Shown in pieces: positions 6,605-8,392 of a stretch of 8,392 nt of DNA. Under the pieces are notes generated by a model, which searched no databases, was not told the DNA's origin, and was given only the letters and a program-made list of their open reading frames with translations. Origin of the DNA: an uncultured Opitutia bacterium (GTDB lineage Bacteria; Verrucomicrobiota; Verrucomicrobiia; Opitutales; UBA953); NCBI GenBank assembly GCA_903895475.1, contig CAITUF010000230.1:1-8392 (forward strand). Direction: 5' to 3'. Made by a program: the position numbers and the translations under genes. How positions within the stretch are numbered: the stretch's first letter is position 1; the number at the start of each line of letters is the position of its first letter.

Positions 6605-8392
6605 TTAGCGTCTGGGGGTGAACGCGGCCTTTAGCCAAGCCAAGGCGTCTTCATCCGTAGCCTTCGGGTCATCGGTCCAGCGGACCGCTGAAGCCGCCAG
6701 AGGGAGGCCGCCGATCAGGCCAGGCAGGTCGCCGTATTTCGCTCCACCGGGGAGGAACTTTGCGTCATGGACGTCCTTGAGCTGTGCGAAGCGGAAGCCA
6801 GCGGTCGCGAAGAAGGCCGCATCGGTCGACTGATGGTAGCCGGCGAGTACGGCGGAGATTGAAGCGTCACCGGCGCTGACCACGGCGAGCTGGCCGCGGA
6901 AAGTTTGGCGAGCGAAGATAGTCAGTAACTCCACATCGTGCGCGCGTTGTGCCACGAGCGAATCGTTATAGCCGAATGTATAGGCCGGCACCGCGCGTGT
7001 CTCCTTGACCCGACGGGTATGCGAAAACTTCGGCCCGCCTTGTAGATAAAGATCAGGGGCGAGCACCGTGAAGCCTTGTTCTAGCAGTGATAGGAAATCC
7101 GAACGGACTTTTCCATCTGCAGTACGCAAGGCAGCTTGGCCGTCGTCGCGCAGCCAAAGTACCGTACGGCCGTTCGGCTTGGCTGGTTGGAGGGCCGTGA
7201 AGTGCACGCTCTCTCCGCGCAACTTGTGGGTGAGTGTCCCGCGTGTTTCCGTGTGGGCGCCGAGCGTTTGCGGTGTTCCCGTCGATGCTTGGACATCGCT
7301 GGCTTGGGTCGCGACGCCGAGCACCGCTTGGACGTAGTCACGGAGCAGGGCAGAGCGCCCTGCAGGGGTTGCCTGTTTAAACTGAGACTCGCTGTCGTCG
7401 GCAAACCAACGGAGTAACCGGCGTTCGAAGTCAGCCGACGCGGCGGGTGGCGCTGGATGGGCTGTGTCCCAGACGGAGAGTTCTGCTTTGGTTAGTACCT
7501 TGTAGTCGCGTTCGCGAATCGGCGTCGGCTGACCAAGGTGAAAGTGCTGGTTTAGCCAGCCATAGAAAGCCGTCCGTGCGGCCTGATTGTAGTTATGTGG
7601 CGAAGCCTCATCGCGGTGGAGCATGACCGCCTCTGGGTGTCCGAGCGTTGCGTAAAGTTGGCGGAGTTCGGGGAAGCCCTTCGTGGACATCTCCTTGGTC
7701 CAGTCATTGGCGGTCGTCATGCCCTGGGGCTTGGGTGCAAAGAGCGCCGCGAAGTGAACGTTCCCTTGGCCAATGCGGAGCAAGGACGCATTTTCGCAGG
7801 AGCAACCCCCTTGCATCGCCGTCGACACCATCACGGCGGGGAAGGAGAGCGCGATCCGTTCGTCGAGCGCTGCCAACATCATCGTTTGAGTGCCGCCACC
7901 ACTCGCGCCGGTCGCCGCCACGCGGGTCGGGTCGACGTCGGGGAGGGACAATACGAAGTCGACGCTCCGCAGTGCATTCCAGGTCTGCAGTCCCATCACC
8001 GACTGCAGGCGGGCTTCCGCGGGCGCGCTGTAGAGGCCCCAAGACTGTGGGTCATTCATCTCGGGACGTGCCTTGGCGAACCGATGGATTACTTCGGGCG
8101 AGAACTGCAGCGAGTCGGAGTCGCTGAGTGTGTCCCATTGCCAGACGATGCAGCCCATGCGGGCTAGCTGCACGCAGAGGGACTGGAAGCGGCTCTTGCC
8201 GCCTTCCGTGAAAGTCTCTTGCCCGGTGGTGATCTCCTTACGGACATAGTCGGCGTCCTGCACGAGGAAGCGGGCGTCCTTCCAGTGGCCATGGGCGAAG
8301 AGCACCGCGGGGGCCTTGCCTTTGATCTGCTTGGGACGATAAAGGTTACCGGTCACAAAGAACCCCGGCGCACTTTCGAAGTACACCTTTTC
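6605..8392 (-). CDS. Two-domain alpha/beta hydrolase, acetyl-xylan-esterase/S9-like (5' end outside window)
   Basis: The frame is open at the right edge and ends with TAA at 6607-6605, leaving 595 residues. A GTG at 8386-8384 is only an internal valine: the fold is already under way there (VYFESAPGFFVTGNLYRP), so the true start lies outside. In fragment numbering, the first domain has the oxyanion strand AVLFAHGHW (about 29-37), the nucleophile elbow TGASGGGTQ with Ser164, the conserved MQGGCSCENA (193-202) and the likely catalytic His266 (SPHNYN). This matches the acetyl-xylan-esterase-like/S9-like hydrolases common in Planctomycetota and Verrucomicrobiota, which are usually exported. From about 408 a second hydrolase-like core appears (RTVLWLRDDG, GFTVLAPDLYLQGG). 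Where its elbow should be is SAGDASISA (about 506-513), not GxSxG, so this half is probably inactive. Deacylation of a polysaccharide is the likely role; the substrate is unknown. Confidence 0.88.
   Translation of the reverse strand, partial: EKVYFESAPGFFVTGNLYRPKQIKGKAPAVLFAHGHWKDARFLVQDADYVRKEITTGQETFTEGGKSRFQSLCVQLARMGCIVWQWDTLSDSDSLQFSPEVIHRFAKARPEMNDPQSWGLYSAPAEARLQSVMGLQTWNALRSVDFVLSLPDVDPTRVAATGASGGGTQTMMLAALDERIALSFPAVMVSTAMQGGCSCENASLLRIGQGNVHFAALFAPKPQGMTTANDWTKEMSTKGFPELRQLYATLGHPEAVMLHRDEASPHNYNQAARTAFYGWLNQHFHLGQPTPIRERDYKVLTKAELSVWDTAHPAPPAASADFERRLLRWFADDSESQFKQATPAGRSALLRDYVQAVLGVATQASDVQASTGTPQTLGAHTETRGTLTHKLRGESVHFTALQPAKPNGRTVLWLRDDGQAALRTADGKVRSDFLSLLEQGFTVLAPDLYLQGGPKFSHTRRVKETRAVPAYTFGYNDSLVAQRAHDVELLTIFARQTFRGQLAVVSAGDASISAVLAGYHQSTDAAFFATAGFRFAQLKDVHDAKFLPGGAKYGDLPGLIGGLPLAASAVRWTDDPKATDEDALAWLKAAFTPRR

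Noticed and set aside
7595..8167. A 190-codon plus-strand open frame
   Set aside because: It is antisense to the alpha/beta hydrolase region that carries the catalytic serine, so it is a shadow frame.
8384..8386. GTG as the start of the alpha/beta hydrolase
   Set aside because: The frame stays open to the window edge and the protein begins mid-fold without a signal peptide, so the GTG is an internal valine codon.

Overview
The window is GC-rich bacterial DNA in which every supported gene lies on the minus strand, so transcription runs from high to low coordinates. Several gene types are typical of the Planctomycetota/Verrucomicrobiota (PVC) group: a secreted di-haem cytochrome c fused to a PA14 domain, a large secreted FG-GAP/VCBS repeat protein, a secreted SGNH hydrolase, a GH99-like glycosidase and a two-domain alpha/beta hydrolase. 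Start codons generally lack a clear Shine-Dalgarno sequence, which also fits that group. The phylum assignment is an inference from gene content, since no marker gene is present; a verrucomicrobial (Opitutae-like) source would be my first guess.

In the direction of transcription: (1) 8392-6605, a 5'-truncated alpha/beta hydrolase of the acetyl-xylan-esterase/S9-like type with a second, apparently degenerate hydrolase domain. (2) 6604-6285, about 320 bases without protein genes, holding a complete tRNA-Pro(CGG) with encoded CCA at 6468-6392 and weak candidate promoters for the tRNA and for the next gene. (3) 6284-5391, a secreted SGNH/GDSL hydrolase, followed after 12 bases by (4) 5378-3381, a secreted nine-motif FG-GAP/VCBS protein. 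(5) After a 131-base spacer containing an inverted repeat, 3249-2197, a cytoplasmic YahK-like zinc alcohol dehydrogenase/aldehyde reductase. Nine bases further is (6) 2187-1126, a secreted GH99/WbsX-like glycosidase. (7) After 78 bases, 1047-1 holds the N-terminal 349 residues of a cytochrome c-PA14 protein that runs off the left edge.

Four of the six proteins have clear N-terminal signal peptides, and the hydrolase at the right edge is a family that is usually exported. The tight pairs (SGNH/FG-GAP and ADH/GH99) look like short operons. The general theme is extracytoplasmic attack on carbohydrate or ester-substituted polymers: glycosidase, esterases, calcium-dependent propeller, and a haem protein with a carbohydrate-binding-like domain. 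One cytoplasmic aldehyde reductase is added. No mobile element, CRISPR array or defence system is visible. I do not see a clearly novel system; the unusual points are domain architectures and small intergenic repeats.
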